Assembly: GCF_013391805.1 (NCBI RefSeq) | Contig: NZ_CP058364.1 | Span: 3,291,501 to 3,355,500 of the forward strand | DNA: 64,000 bases | Source of the DNA: Galbibacter sp. BG1 | Lineage (GTDB): Bacteria > Bacteroidota > Bacteroidia > Flavobacteriales > Flavobacteriaceae | Direction: 5' to 3' | Part shown: positions 9,036 to 17,461 of the stretch, in pieces | Position numbering within the stretch: position 1 is the first letter of the stretch | Layout: each line of letters starts with the position of its first letter | The notes under the pieces: model-generated | Database searches by the model: none | What the model was told of the DNA's origin: nothing | What the model saw: only the letters and a program-made list of their open reading frames with translations | Translations under genes and position numbers: made by a program

Positions 9036-9713
9036 ATGGTTTATTTTCTGAAAAACTTCAGCTTACTACTTTTAATAGTTTCTACGGAAGCTTTTTCGCA
9101 ATTTAGTGGAACGTATTTTGTTGACGAAAATACTAGCACTGATAATAATATAATGATCTTGGATGGGGATTATAAGCGTTTTGTTTTTTTGGAAGACCGT
9201 ACCTTTATTATTAAAGACGGAACCTTTAATGAATACGGAACGTACAAAATATCATCCGATACTTTAAAATTAAGTTTCAAACATCAGCCAAAGCAATTTT
9301 ATATCTTAGAATTTATTAGGAATTTAAATAACCCTGATGTTGCTAAACTTTTTATTGAAGCTAGGGATTATAACACAAACGAAATAATCTCAGACACCAA
9401 AGTTACCATTCAGAATGAACATCAAAGTTTAGTTACCTTCAATTTAAACAGTCATTCAAACAATGAGATTTTTATCACAAGAAATGATGAATTTAAATCA
9501 ATCAATATATTTTCCAGACTTTATGAAAGCATCCAATTACCAATCGATACTTTGATGGGTAAAGAGATTAAAATAATTGCTAAACTTCGTTACGGTGAAA
9601 TTGCGGCACCCGCTGAGGACACTGAAATCATTTACACTTTTAAAAAAAATAAGAAAAACAGGTATTCGCTTAAAAATGTAAAAGGTGATACCATATTCCT
9701 TTTTAAACCTTGA
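9036..9713 (+). CDS. Secreted hypothetical protein, beta-rich
   Basis: 225 aa. The ATG at 9036 is chosen over an upstream GTG at 9000 because it places a signal peptide (MVYFLKNFSLLLLIVSTEAFSQ) at the N-terminus. The mature part is polar and beta-rich, with a lipocalin- or META-like strand pattern (SGTYFVDEN, YGTYKISSDTLKLSF). No cysteine, catalytic motif or membrane span is visible. It ends 17 bp from the convergent phoH-like gene. I do not recognise a family; a periplasmic or surface role is inferred only from the signal peptide. Confidence 0.7.
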   Translation: MVYFLKNFSLLLLIVSTEAFSQFSGTYFVDENTSTDNNIMILDGDYKRFVFLEDRTFIIKDGTFNEYGTYKISSDTLKLSFKHQPKQFYILEFIRNLNNPDVAKLFIEARDYNTNEIISDTKVTIQNEHQSLVTFNLNSHSNNEIFITRNDEFKSINIFSRLYESIQLPIDTLMGKEIKIIAKLRYGEIAAPAEDTEIIYTFKKNKKNRYSLKNVKGDTIFLFKP

Positions 9714-9729
9714 ATGACAAGCGGAGTGT

Positions 9730-10686
9730 CTACGAATTCGTATGCTCTATCTTTTTATAGGAAGCAATAATATCCTTTACCAATCGGTGGCGGATTACGT
9801 CTTTATCGTCCAAATATAAAATCCCAATGCCTTGCACGTCTTTCAATACCAAAATAGCCTCTTTGAGTCCTGAAGTTATCCTGCGAGGTAAATCAATTTG
9901 CCCTGGATCCCCGGTTATAATGAATTTGGCATTCTTTCCCATACGGGTTAAAAACATTTTCATTTGTGCATGGCTCGTATTTTGTGCTTCATCCAGAATA
10001 ACAAAGGCATTGTCTAAAGTACGACCACGCATAAATGCCATAGGGGCAATTTGTATAACCCCTGTTTCTATATAATTCGCCAATTTTTCAGCTGGAATCA
10101 TATCCCTTAGTGCATCGTAAAGCGGTTGCATGTATGGATCCAATTTTTCCTTTAAGTCCCCGGGTAAAAACCCGAGGCTCTCCCCTGCTTCTACAGCTGG
10201 CCTTGTTAAAATTATCCTACGTACCTGCTTTTCCTTAAGCGCCTTTACGGCCAAAGCTACCCCTGTGTAGGTTTTTCCAGTTCCCGCTGGTCCTATAGCA
10301 AAAACCATGTCGTTCTTCCGCATAAGCTCCACCAAACGCTGCTGATTGGCGGTTTGTGCTTTGATTAACCTACCATTGGCACCATGTAGCAACACTTCTC
10401 CATGAATTTTGGCATCGATCTCTTCTTGCCCACTTTCACTCGTTAAAATGCGTTCTATGGTGTTCTCATCGAGCTTATTGTATTTTCCAAAATGCGTGAC
10501 CAACATATCCAAACGTTTATCGAATTCTTCAAGCATTTCCTCATCGCCATAGGCTTTAATTTTATTCCCTCTGGCTACGAGTTTAAGTTTTGGGAAATAC
10601 TTTTTCAATAAATCGATATTTGTATTTGCCGGTCCAAAAAAGTCTTTCGGATTAATCTCTGTAAGTTCAATGATAAGTTCGTTCAA
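9730..10686 (-). CDS. PhoH-like ATPase
   Basis: 318 aa. Residues 1-100 form the N-terminal KH-like region common to PhoH-like proteins. Residues 131-139 (IGPAGTGKT) are the Walker A loop, and ILDEAQNTS (230-238) with DEAQ is Walker B. GDPGQIDLPR further on is the conserved helicase-like motif. These cytosolic ATPases are linked to RNA metabolism and ribosome maturation, often near ybeY. The gene is divergent from the SAM hydrolase gene across a 187-bp region, and no ybeY is adjacent. Length matches the family. Confidence 0.95.
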   Translation of the reverse strand: MNELIIELTEINPKDFFGPANTNIDLLKKYFPKLKLVARGNKIKAYGDEEMLEEFDKRLDMLVTHFGKYNKLDENTIERILTSESGQEEIDAKIHGEVLLHGANGRLIKAQTANQQRLVELMRKNDMVFAIGPAGTGKTYTGVALAVKALKEKQVRRIILTRPAVEAGESLGFLPGDLKEKLDPYMQPLYDALRDMIPAEKLANYIETGVIQIAPMAFMRGRTLDNAFVILDEAQNTSHAQMKMFLTRMGKNAKFIITGDPGQIDLPRRITSGLKEAILVLKDVQGIGILYLDDKDVIRHRLVKDIIASYKKIEHTNS

Positions 10687-10767
10687 AAGCTAAATTTTTA
10701 GTGACTATTACTTTAAAATGTTCGTATAAAAAGTACGTATTAAAATGGAAAATCTATTACTTTTTAG

Positions 10768-10804
10768 TAGGTTTGTGCTAAACATTTTTACAAACCTAAA
10801 TTTG
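10768..10804 (+). promoter_or_regulatory. Promoter with overlapping inverted repeat upstream of the SAM hydrolase family gene
   Basis: TTG at 10773-10775 and TAAATTTG at 10797-10804 are separated by 21 bp, a good match to the Bacteroidota -33/-7 promoter. A perfect inverted repeat, TAGGTTTGT (10768-10776) and ACAAACCTA (10790-10798), covers the -33 element and touches the -7 element, a position where a bound repressor would block transcription. The predicted leader to the ATG at 10874 is about 65 nt. No regulator is encoded next to it. Confidence 0.5.
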
Positions 10805-10873
10805 TTACTGTTTCTAACAAACTTAAGGAAAAAAACACTTTCTTAAATTAAAAAAATATCAACATTTCTATAA

Positions 10874-11701
10874 ATGGCAATAATAACTTTAACTACAGAT
10901 TTTGGTGAGCGAGATCACTTTGTAGGTGCCATAAAGGGATTTATTCTTAGCGAAATTGAGAATGCGACGATTGTTGATATCTCCCATTTAATTAGTCCGT
11001 TTAACATTGTAGAAGCGGCCTATGTATTAAAAAATGCCTATAAAACTTTTCCAAAGGGCAGTATTCATATCATTGGGGTAGATTCAGAATTAACCCCTCG
11101 CAATAAACATATTGCCGTTAAGATAGATGGTCACTATTTTATAGGTGCCGATAACGGAATCCTCTCCTTTTTGGCCAGTGAGATCAATCCGGAAAAAATG
11201 GTGGAAATAAACATCCATGACCGTATTGAAAGTGTATTTCCCGTATTGGATGTTTTTGTTAAAGTAGCTGGACATATCTCCCGGGGAGGAACTTTGGAGG
11301 TGATTGGAAAAACCATCGGAGAATTGAAAATGTTAAAAGGTTTATCGCCAATTATTAACAACGAGCAAAACCAAATTACGGGCAGTGTAATTTATGTAGA
11401 CAACTACGGAAATGTGGTTACCAATATTTCCAAACAAATTTTTGAGCACTATAAAAGAGGGCGTAGTTTTGAAATGTGGGCGCGCAATCATAAATTTACC
11501 GACATTTATTTTAAATACAGCGATGCCATAAATTTCGAAGCAGAAAAATTTGCCAATAAAGATGGTGAGAAATTGGCGATTTTTAATTCTGCGTCGCTAG
11601 TGGAAATAGCCATTTACCGAAGTAATCTGGATACTGTGGGTGGTGCTTCTACCCTACTTGGATTAAAATACAGGGATACCATTACAGTAAATTTTAAATA
11701 A
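10874..11701 (+). CDS. SAM hydrolase / SAM hydroxide adenosyltransferase (DUF62, chlorinase-fluorinase fold)
   Basis: 275 aa. The N-terminus IITLTTDFGERDHFVGAIKG carries the family's conserved TDFG...D...G signature that binds SAM. DNGILSFL and VDNYGNVVTNI, typical of the C-terminal beta-barrel interface, follow. Bacterial members generally hydrolyse SAM to adenosine and methionine rather than halogenate it; a chlorinase would need an extra chloride-binding loop, which I do not see. The physiological role is unclear. It has its own promoter, and gldF follows 68 bp later. Confidence 0.92.
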   Translation: MAIITLTTDFGERDHFVGAIKGFILSEIENATIVDISHLISPFNIVEAAYVLKNAYKTFPKGSIHIIGVDSELTPRNKHIAVKIDGHYFIGADNGILSFLASEINPEKMVEINIHDRIESVFPVLDVFVKVAGHISRGGTLEVIGKTIGELKMLKGLSPIINNEQNQITGSVIYVDNYGNVVTNISKQIFEHYKRGRSFEMWARNHKFTDIYFKYSDAINFEAEKFANKDGEKLAIFNSASLVEIAIYRSNLDTVGGASTLLGLKYRDTITVNFK

Positions 11702-11769
11702 AAAATGTTTTAAGCTGAAAGTTAAACATTACAAGTAAAACAGCATAAAAACACTATAACATAAGCTAA

Positions 11770-12477
11770 GTGACCGCAATAATAAAAAGAGAAATAAGCA
11801 GTTTTTTTTCAACACCTATAGCATATTTGGTTATAGGATTGTTTTTGGTTTTAAACGGACTCTTTCTATGGGTTTTTAAAGGTGATTTTAATATTTTCGA
11901 AAGTGGCTTTGCTGATATGAATTCGTTTTTTCAGCTATCACCTTGGATTCTTATTTTTTTAATTCCCGCCATTACCATGAAGAGTTTTTCGGAAGAGAAA
12001 AGGAGCGGAACTCTAGAATTACTGCTTACCCGCCCCATCTCAAAGACGCAAATTGTACTGGGGAAGTTTTTAGGAAGCTTTTTGTTGATAGTATTGGCTA
12101 TAATCCCAACACTGCTGTATGTTTTTACGATTTATAAGTTGGCGAGCCCAGTAGGAAACATAGATTTAGGGAGCATTGCTGGGTCTTATGCCGGACTCTT
12201 ATTCTTAATTGCCGCCTACACCGCTATTGGTATTTTTATTTCATCCATTACCGATAATCAAATAATTGCATTTATAGCCGCAGTGCTTATTTGTTTTATT
12301 TTTTATTTCGGTTTTACAGGGTTTGCCGAAGTACCGGCACTATCTTTTTTGGAAAACTTGAGCCTAAAATATCATTTCGACAGCATCAGCCGTGGGGTTA
12401 TCGACCTTCGAGATATTGTTTATTTCTTAAGCATTTCCACGTTTTTTATAGTAGTAACCATTTTTAAATTAAAGTGA
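11770..12477 (+). CDS. gldF: Gliding-motility ABC transporter permease GldF
   Basis: 235 aa beginning at GTG (TAIIKREISSFFSTPIAYLVIG). It has about six membrane helices, with EEKRSGTLELLLTRPIS, the conserved coupling segment of ABC-2 type permeases, near residues 75-91. GldF, GldG and the ATPase GldA form an ABC complex needed for gliding in Flavobacterium johnsoniae, although homologues are also kept in non-gliding relatives. The stop overlaps the gldG start by four bases (GTGA), indicating translational coupling. gldA is not in this window. Confidence 0.93.
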   Translation: MTAIIKREISSFFSTPIAYLVIGLFLVLNGLFLWVFKGDFNIFESGFADMNSFFQLSPWILIFLIPAITMKSFSEEKRSGTLELLLTRPISKTQIVLGKFLGSFLLIVLAIIPTLLYVFTIYKLASPVGNIDLGSIAGSYAGLLFLIAAYTAIGIFISSITDNQIIAFIAAVLICFIFYFGFTGFAEVPALSFLENLSLKYHFDSISRGVIDLRDIVYFLSISTFFIVVTIFKLK

Positions 12478-14144
12478 TTTTGAATTCAGTTAAAAATAAC
12501 GCTACAAAAATTAGTATCCTCCTGCTCGTTCTCTTCGGAATAAATTTTTTGGTATCCTTTTTAGTTTTCAGAATAGATTTAACCAAAAACAAGCGTTACA
12601 CCTTGGCGGAAGCTTCTAAGGAGACTGTAAAAAGCACCGAGCAACCTGTTTTTATAGATGTACTTTTGGCGGGCAACCTCCCTTCGGAATTTAAACGCTT
12701 ACAGGATGAAACCAGGCAATTGCTTGAAGAATTTGAAACGGTGAACAATAAAATACGGGTAAATTTCATTGATCCTTTAGACAATGATAATCCGAAGCAA
12801 CAAAATATACGGAGTCTTCAAGAATTGGGATTAACACCAGTTTCGGTTACCGTTGAGGAGGGAAACAGCATGTCTCGGGAAGTTGTATTTCCATGGGCGC
12901 TGGTAAATATGGGAGAAAAAACCGTAAAAGTATCCCTTTTACAGAATGAATTGGGCGCCAATAGCGAACAACGGGTAAACAACTCCGTTCAACAATTGGA
13001 GTATGCTTTTGCAGATGCTTTTAAGCAATTGACGATTACCGATAAGAAGAAAATTGCCATTTTAAAAGGAAATGGGGAAATGCCCGATAAATATTTGGTG
13101 GATTTTTTAATCACACTTAAAAATTACTATCAACTCGGGGAATTTCATATGGATTCGCTTCAAGACAATCCTTCTAAAGTTTTAGAAAATTTAAACCGTT
13201 TTGATGCAGCTATTATTGCCAAGCCGACCGAAAGGTTTTCCGAAGATGAAAAATACATTCTGGATCAATATATCGTTAATGGCGGTAAAACACTATGGAT
13301 GGTCGATGAAGTAGTAGCCGATTTGGATAGTCTGCAAAACGAAACTTTTTCGTCCTACGCCTATCCTATGGACCTTAATTTGGATGATTTGTTTTTTCGC
13401 TACGGGGTGCGAATTAAAAAATCGTTGGTACAAGATCTTATCTCTACTCCCGTAACAGTTACCGATTCCAATGGTGAAATCCCCATTAATTGGTTGTATT
13501 CACCTATGGTTAAAACAACCGATAACCACCCAATAAACAAAGGGGTAAATGTAGTGAAGCTGGAATTTGCCAATGTAATAGATACCTTACCAAACGAAAT
13601 TAATAAGACTATTTTACTGCAAAGTTCCCCTCAATCTAAAGAAGTGGGCATTCCTCGAGCCTATAGCTTGGATGAATTTGATACCCAACAAGACATCAAT
13701 TCTTTTACAGACGGTTCTAAACCTTTAGGGGTTCTTCTTGAAGGTACATTTACTTCGGCCTTTAAAAACAGGGTAAAGCCTTTTTCTTTATCCAATGCAA
13801 AAGACGATGCAACCAAAGAAAACAAAATGATTGTAATTGCCGATGGCGACATTGTAAACTACAATTATGTAAACAAAAAACCTCTTATAAATGGAGTGGA
13901 TAAATGGACCAAACAGATTTATGGCAACAAAGATTTTTTGGTTAATAGCGTTAATTACCTGTTGGACGAAGACGGACTTATAAACATTCGTTCCAAAGAG
14001 ATTGCACTATCCTTTCTAAATAAAGAAAAAGTATATAAACAGAAAACGAAGTGGCAGCTTATAAACATTGGTGTTCCAATAGTTTTGATAGTGTTGTTTG
14101 GAGTGTTGTATAGCTATTTTAAAAAGAAAAAATATACCGTTTAA
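12474..14144 (+). CDS. gldG: Gliding-motility ABC transporter auxiliary protein GldG
   Basis: 556 aa, GTG start overlapping gldF. One N-terminal membrane helix (ISILLLVLFGINFLVSFLVF) follows a short cytoplasmic stretch. A large periplasmic region (about residues 35-525) then carries the GATase-like fold of the family (KKIAILKGNGEMPDKYL, DAAIIAKPTERFSEDEKYILDQY, GGKTLWMVDEV). A C-terminal helix and a lysine-rich tail close the protein. Length and topology match GldG. Immediate pairing with gldF supports the call. Confidence 0.93.
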   Translation: MILNSVKNNATKISILLLVLFGINFLVSFLVFRIDLTKNKRYTLAEASKETVKSTEQPVFIDVLLAGNLPSEFKRLQDETRQLLEEFETVNNKIRVNFIDPLDNDNPKQQNIRSLQELGLTPVSVTVEEGNSMSREVVFPWALVNMGEKTVKVSLLQNELGANSEQRVNNSVQQLEYAFADAFKQLTITDKKKIAILKGNGEMPDKYLVDFLITLKNYYQLGEFHMDSLQDNPSKVLENLNRFDAAIIAKPTERFSEDEKYILDQYIVNGGKTLWMVDEVVADLDSLQNETFSSYAYPMDLNLDDLFFRYGVRIKKSLVQDLISTPVTVTDSNGEIPINWLYSPMVKTTDNHPINKGVNVVKLEFANVIDTLPNEINKTILLQSSPQSKEVGIPRAYSLDEFDTQQDINSFTDGSKPLGVLLEGTFTSAFKNRVKPFSLSNAKDDATKENKMIVIADGDIVNYNYVNKKPLINGVDKWTKQIYGNKDFLVNSVNYLLDEDGLINIRSKEIALSFLNKEKVYKQKTKWQLINIGVPIVLIVLFGVLYSYFKKKKYTV

Positions 14145-14183
14145 CTGTTGATAAGTTATTTTCTGTAAAAAAATCAATTAAGA

Positions 14184-14191
14184 TATCTTTG
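14184..14191 (+). promoter_or_regulatory. Bacteroidota -7 promoter element (TATCTTTG) upstream of dnaN
   Basis: TATCTTTG lies 25 bp before the dnaN ATG, consistent with separate transcription of dnaN from gldG. No TTG at standard spacing. Confidence 0.42.
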
Positions 14192-14216
14192 TAAGTGTTA
14201 GAAAACTGAGAATTCA

Positions 14217-15335
14217 ATGAAATTTATAGTATCAAGTTCATATTTATTAAAACAGCTTCAGGTTTTAGGAGGCGTTATCAATAACAGCAATACGCTGCCT
14301 ATCCTAGATAATTTTTTATTTGAATTAAATCAAAATCAACTTACCGTATCGGCTTCCGATTTGGAAACGACCATGAGTGCCGTACTGGAAGTAGATTCAG
14401 AATCTGAAGGAAGCATCGCTGTTCCAGCAAAACTTTTGTTGGATACCTTAAAAACATTTCCAGAGCAGCCATTAACTTTTGTGGTGGAAAACAACAATAC
14501 TATAGAAATAAGCTCTAACCACGGTAAATACGCTTTAGCCTATGCCGACGGAGCAGAGTTTCCAAATTCGGTAGAATTAGCCGATGCCAGTTCTACTACT
14601 ATCCTTGGGGATATTTTGTCCACTGCTATTAGCAAAACCATATTTGCATCTGGAAACGATGATTTACGCCCTGTTATGAGTGGTGTGTTTTTTCAGTTTT
14701 CACCTGAAAACTTAACATTTGTAGCTACCGACGCCCATAAATTGGTTAAATACCAAAGACATGATGTAACGGCATCTCAAGTAGCGGAGTTTATCATGCC
14801 GAAGAAACCTTTAAATCTATTGAAAGGGATTTTGGCTGGAAGCGAGAGTGATGTTACGATCGATTATAATGAGAGTAATGCCAAATTTACTTTTGATAAT
14901 ATTGAATTGGTTTGTCGCTTAATTGATGGAAAATATCCAAATTACGAAGCGGTTATTCCAAAGGAGAATCCGAATAAACTAACCATAGACCGTTCGCAGT
15001 TTTTCGGTTCTGTAAGAAGGGTTTCTATTTTCTCCAATAAAACAACACATCAAATACGTTTAAAAATTGCGGGGGCCGAATTGAATATCTCTGCGGAAGA
15101 TGTAGACTACAGCAATAAAGCAGAAGAGCGCCTAACCTGCGATTACCAAGGTGATGATATGGAAATTGGTTTTAATTCTAGGTTTTTAAATGAAATGTTG
15201 AACAACCTTACTTCTGATAGTGTTTCCTTGGAAATGAGTTTACCAAACCGAGCAGGTATTTTAACTCCTATCGACGGTTTGGATGAAGGAGAACATGTTA
15301 CCATGCTGGTAATGCCGGTAATGCTTAACAACTAG
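14217..15335 (+). CDS. dnaN: DNA polymerase III sliding clamp, beta subunit
   Basis: 372 aa, the usual length. The N-terminus MKFIVSSSYLLKQLQVLGGVI and the motifs LPILDNFLFEL, LRPVMSGVFF, DAHKLVKYQ, IDGKYPNYEAVIP and the C-terminal MLVMPVML match beta clamps, including the peptide-binding pocket segments and conserved tail. The dimeric ring tethers polymerase III to DNA. dnaA is not adjacent, so this gives no indication that the replication origin is here. A bidirectional terminator follows at 15369-15411. Confidence 0.98.
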   Translation: MKFIVSSSYLLKQLQVLGGVINNSNTLPILDNFLFELNQNQLTVSASDLETTMSAVLEVDSESEGSIAVPAKLLLDTLKTFPEQPLTFVVENNNTIEISSNHGKYALAYADGAEFPNSVELADASSTTILGDILSTAISKTIFASGNDDLRPVMSGVFFQFSPENLTFVATDAHKLVKYQRHDVTASQVAEFIMPKKPLNLLKGILAGSESDVTIDYNESNAKFTFDNIELVCRLIDGKYPNYEAVIPKENPNKLTIDRSQFFGSVRRVSIFSNKTTHQIRLKIAGAELNISAEDVDYSNKAEERLTCDYQGDDMEIGFNSRFLNEMLNNLTSDSVSLEMSLPNRAGILTPIDGLDEGEHVTMLVMPVMLNN

Positions 15336-15368
15336 TATTTACAACAACAGCTAACTATTTATATAACT

Positions 15369-15411
15369 AAACCCCGTCTAAATTGTGTGTTAATTTAGTA
15401 CGGGGTTTTTA
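15369..15411. terminator. Bidirectional terminator between dnaN and the DUF4870 gene
   Basis: AAACCCCGTCTAAATT (15369-15384) pairs with AATTTAGTACGGGGTTT (15392-15408) with one bulged base, followed by a T-run on the plus strand and preceded by an A-run. It lies between convergent genes. Confidence 0.8.
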
Positions 15412-15464
15412 TATGCCTTAAAGTTTCTAAATTTTTTTAGGGAATGCAGAAATTTATTTAGCCG

Positions 15465-15806
15465 TTACTTGATTATTTGAAGGCTGAAAGGATAATAAAT
15501 TTCTTCGCCATTACTCACTTTTATAGCATTTACAATAGGAAATACAAACGCTATAATAGCTATTAAAATAAGGGTTAAAATACCCAATCCTAAAAATATT
15601 ATTAAAGGAATGCTCAAAAGCGAATAAATAAGAATACTCAATTGAAAGTTCAAAATAGCTTTTCCATGGTCGTCCATGTTAATTACACTTTCCTTGTTAC
15701 AGAGCCATAAAATTAAAGGAACAATAAGTCCGCCGAAACCGGTGACATAATCCAATAACTGACTTAAATGGGTCACTACTAATAATTGATTGTCTTTACG
15801 TTGCAT
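15465..15806 (-). CDS. DUF4870 (Tic20-like) small membrane protein
   Basis: 113 aa with three to four hydrophobic segments. LLDYVTGFGGLIVPLILWL, then the conserved HGKAILNFQLSILIYSLL and a C-terminal double helix ending VNAIKVSNGEEIYYP match DUF4870, a small inner-membrane family distantly like the chloroplast protein Tic20. Function unknown. It ends facing the dnaN terminator and lies downstream of the MscS gene (80-bp gap) on the same strand. Confidence 0.85.
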   Translation of the reverse strand: MQRKDNQLLVVTHLSQLLDYVTGFGGLIVPLILWLCNKESVINMDDHGKAILNFQLSILIYSLLSIPLIIFLGLGILTLILIAIIAFVFPIVNAIKVSNGEEIYYPFSLQIIK

Positions 15807-15886
15807 AATTTTTTGATTGATGGTTTATACTAAGTAGACGAACCAATAACAGATTTGTTACAGCCAAATATGGAATTAGTTAAAAA

Positions 15887-16792
15887 CTAATCTTCAGAAG
15901 ACTTGTTTTTATCTCCTTTTTCGGTTTCCATCGATAAAGGATTTGTAAAGTCGATAGTGCGTATTGGGAATGGAATATTAATTCCTTTGGCATCAAATGC
16001 TTTTTTAATGGCTACAATAGCCTTTCCCCTACCTTGGTTTAGCTCTAAGTTACTTTTGGAGTTCACAGTAAAGCGAACCTCAAAATTAATGGAACTGTCC
16101 CCAAACTCTGTATAATAGAAAATAAGGTCGTTATCATTTTTTATGGTATCAAAATTTTCCTTGAGGGTTTTCTCCACCGTTTCCTGCACCAAATCCAGAT
16201 CGGAGCTATACCCAACTCCGCAGCTTAAAAAAACTTTTGCGGTAGGATTGGTTGAATAATTTTCCAACGGATTTTCTACCACCATTCTGTTGGGCAGAAA
16301 AACCATATTGTTATTGGGCTGTCTAATGGTTACCATACGAAGATCTATATCTACCACGGTACCTTTATAACCATTGCTCTCTACCCAATCCCCTATTTGT
16401 AGATATTTTACAAAAGAAAGAACGATCCCAGAAAAAGTATTTGCCAAAGTACCCTGTAATGCCAAACCGATTGCCAAACCAACCACTCCAGCACCAGCCA
16501 GTAAGGAAGTAAGTAATTTACTAAGATTTAATATTCCAAGCGCAATAAAAAGTCCGGCCAAAACAACAACTACAGAAACAATTTTTGCTAAAATTCTTTT
16601 AACACTGCTCTGCATGGAGGTTCGGCCCAACAATCGATACACCAAACTGTTAATGTACCCAGAAAGAAAAAAGGATCCGGCAAAAACAATGGTGGCAATC
16701 AATAAATTAGGAAGGTTCACGACTATTGCATCTAGCCATGAACCTAACTCTTCTACCATTTTACTCCAAGCTTCAGATAATTGATCTTTCAT
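15887..16792 (-). CDS. Small-conductance mechanosensitive channel (MscS family)
   Basis: 301 aa with three N-terminal membrane helices. The pore helix AGAGVVGLAIGLALQGTLANTFSGI carries the Gly/Ala pattern of TM3, followed by the beta domain (IGDWVESNGYKGTVVDIDLRMVTIRQPNN) and the alpha-beta C-terminal domain. It has the usual length for a minimal MscS. It releases solutes on osmotic downshock in the inner membrane. Downstream of dps by 17 bp on the same strand, so probably cotranscribed with it. Confidence 0.95.
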   Translation of the reverse strand: MKDQLSEAWSKMVEELGSWLDAIVVNLPNLLIATIVFAGSFFLSGYINSLVYRLLGRTSMQSSVKRILAKIVSVVVVLAGLFIALGILNLSKLLTSLLAGAGVVGLAIGLALQGTLANTFSGIVLSFVKYLQIGDWVESNGYKGTVVDIDLRMVTIRQPNNNMVFLPNRMVVENPLENYSTNPTAKVFLSCGVGYSSDLDLVQETVEKTLKENFDTIKNDNDLIFYYTEFGDSSINFEVRFTVNSKSNLELNQGRGKAIVAIKKAFDAKGINIPFPIRTIDFTNPLSMETEKGDKNKSSED

Positions 16793-16809
16793 AAATTAAC
16801 TGGAGTAAA

Positions 16810-17298
16810 TTATTTCTTTAAAGTTTCGTTCGTTTTCATTCTCCAGGCATCCAACATCCAAGAAGTTTTTTCAAGTTCCCGTATATATGCCCCAATTAAA
16901 TCGATGGTACCTTCGTCTCCACCTTTATCGGCAGTTTCTACCACTTTACGCATTTGTTTTAAGATAGTCCCATGATCTTTTAAAAGAATTTCGATCATTT
17001 CGTTATCTTTTAAGTCACTTTTAGACTCTTTTACGTTAGACATTTCCAAATAATCAGAAAGATTGCTCACTGGCATATGTCTAAGGGTTAAAATACGTTC
17101 TGCTATTTCATCTACTTTTAACTTAGCGTCATCGTATAATTCTTCAAATTTCTCATGAAGGTCAAAGAAATTCTTTCCGAAGATATTCCAATGAAAATTT
17201 CTAAGCTTTTGATAATATAAGTGATAATCTGCCAATAAAACATTTAATTCTTTTACCGTATTTCCTGTTTTATTTTTATCTAAATTTAAATAGTCCAT
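16810..17298 (-). CDS. dps: Dps-family DNA-protection ferritin-like protein
   Basis: 162 aa. The interfacial ferroxidase signature is complete: FHWNIFGKNFFDLHEKFEEL (His36, His48, Glu52) and KVDEIAERIL (Asp63, Glu67), with the spacing of Dps proteins. Twelve subunits would form a shell that oxidises ferrous iron with peroxide and protects DNA. The N-terminus lacks the Lys-rich tail used by some members for DNA binding. It is the first of a same-strand group (dps, mscS, DUF4870), which fits a stress-response setting, though no regulator is visible. Confidence 0.95.
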   Translation of the reverse strand: MDYLNLDKNKTGNTVKELNVLLADYHLYYQKLRNFHWNIFGKNFFDLHEKFEELYDDAKLKVDEIAERILTLRHMPVSNLSDYLEMSNVKESKSDLKDNEMIEILLKDHGTILKQMRKVVETADKGGDEGTIDLIGAYIRELEKTSWMLDAWRMKTNETLKK

Positions 17299-17436
17299 TA
17301 TATACTTTTGGTTTTTATGATTACATCCTAAAGGTACAAATTATGATAAAAAATAAACACATTTTAACAAGGTTTAACTTGCATTGTTAAGCAAATTTAA
17401 AGGCTTTAATTACCCTTTTACTTCCATTACTATTTG

Positions 17437-17444
17437 TATTTTTG
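17437..17444 (+). promoter_or_regulatory. Bacteroidota -7 promoter element (TATTTTTG) upstream of mnmE
   Basis: TATTTTTG lies 17 bp before the mnmE ATG, giving a short leader. It is read away from the divergent dps gene. Confidence 0.4.
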
Positions 17445-17461
17445 TATTAAATTTTCGGTAG

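Noticed and set aside
10874-11701. Chlorinase or fluorinase activity for the DUF62 gene
   Set aside because: The family is mostly SAM hydrolases, and I see no halide-site loop insertion or halometabolite genes nearby.
14147-14216. Replication-origin signals near dnaN
   Set aside because: No dnaA gene and no cluster of DnaA boxes were seen; dnaN alone does not mark the origin in this group.
16374-16784. 136-aa plus-strand frame inside the MscS gene
   Set aside because: It is antisense to a well-supported MscS channel and has no recognisable domain; a shadow frame.
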